Assembly: GCA_002347755.1 (NCBI GenBank)
Contig: DDXT01000027.1
Span: 1-6,119 of the forward strand
Direction of reading: 5' to 3'
DNA length: 6,119 bases
Source: Caryophanales bacterium UBA2253
Lineage (GTDB): Bacteria; Bacillota_I; Bacilli_A; ML615J-28; CAG-698
The notes under the pieces were generated by a model, which searched no databases, was not told the DNA's origin, and saw only the letters and a program-made list of their open reading frames with translations. The position numbers and the translations under genes were made by a program. Positions 6,090 through 6,119 of the stretch are shown piece by piece. Numbering within the stretch: the stretch's first letter is position 1; each line of letters begins with the position of its first letter.

Positions 6090-6113
6090 AATAATTATCG
6101 CCGAATAATTATT
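6090..6113. repeat. AT-rich hairpin/direct repeat
   Basis: AATAATTAT (6090-6098) and ATAATTATT (6105-6113) are 9-bp inverted repeats around CGCCGA. AATAATTAT also recurs directly at 6104-6112. The stem contains only A-T pairs, so a terminator function is doubtful. Confidence 0.4.
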
Positions 6114-6119
6114 TTAGCA

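Larger units (their letters stand above)
5863..6119. other. Intergenic region upstream of comEA, no convincing gene
   Basis: This AT-rich stretch holds the comEA ribosome binding site, candidate promoters on both strands, the dyad at 5977-5996 and a hairpin at 6090-6113. A small + strand frame at 6026-6082 (18 codons, beginning MTKNPQDLN) has no ribosome binding site and matches nothing I recognise. A longer stop-free stretch in the same frame starts near 5984 without a standard start codon. Confidence 0.5.

Noticed and set aside
1..6119. tRNA, rRNA, comEB or rpsT in the window
   Set aside because: No such sequence is visible; no gap other than the IS leader and the comEA upstream region is large enough to hold one.

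Overview
The window looks like a chromosomal segment from a low-to-moderate-GC Gram-positive bacterium, probably Bacillota and perhaps Clostridia-like. The reasons are the comEA-comEC-holA gene order, strong GGAGG-type ribosome binding sites, frequent TTG starts and the standard genetic code (TGA is used as a stop). The exact taxon cannot be read from the sequence.

Layout. Bases 1-1266 are a complete or nearly complete IS1595-family insertion sequence with perfect 26-bp terminal inverted repeats. It holds one intact transposase gene on the + strand, preceded by a leader of about 146 nt rich in long, interleaved inverted repeats. From 1277 to 5862 four genes lie on the - strand; in transcription order they are comEA (DNA receptor), comEC (DNA uptake channel with a metallo-beta-lactamase-type domain), an unrecognised zinc-ribbon membrane protein, and holA (DNA polymerase III delta subunit). 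comEA and comEC overlap by 59 bp and form one unit. A near-consensus sigma-A type promoter in the comEC/zinc-ribbon gap starts a second unit, zinc-ribbon gene plus holA, which ends at a hairpin terminator just beside the IS. The last 257 bases (5863-6119) contain no convincing gene. They hold candidate divergent promoters, an operator-like dyad and an AT-rich hairpin.

How the parts work together. ComEA binds extracellular double-stranded DNA at the membrane and ComEC carries one strand into the cytoplasm. HolA is a housekeeping clamp-loader subunit that commonly lies next to comEC in Bacillota, and its separate promoter lets it be expressed without the competence genes. comEB, often found between comEA and comEC, is absent, and rpsT, often next to holA, is not seen; the IS occupies that side.

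The most unusual signal is the transposase leader at 66-185. Two stems of about 18-19 bp are interleaved in pseudoknot order, a small hairpin lies between their 5' arms, and the predicted transcription start coincides with the first arm. One arm can also pair with the bases next to the transposase start codon, which suggests an RNA switch controlling transposition.
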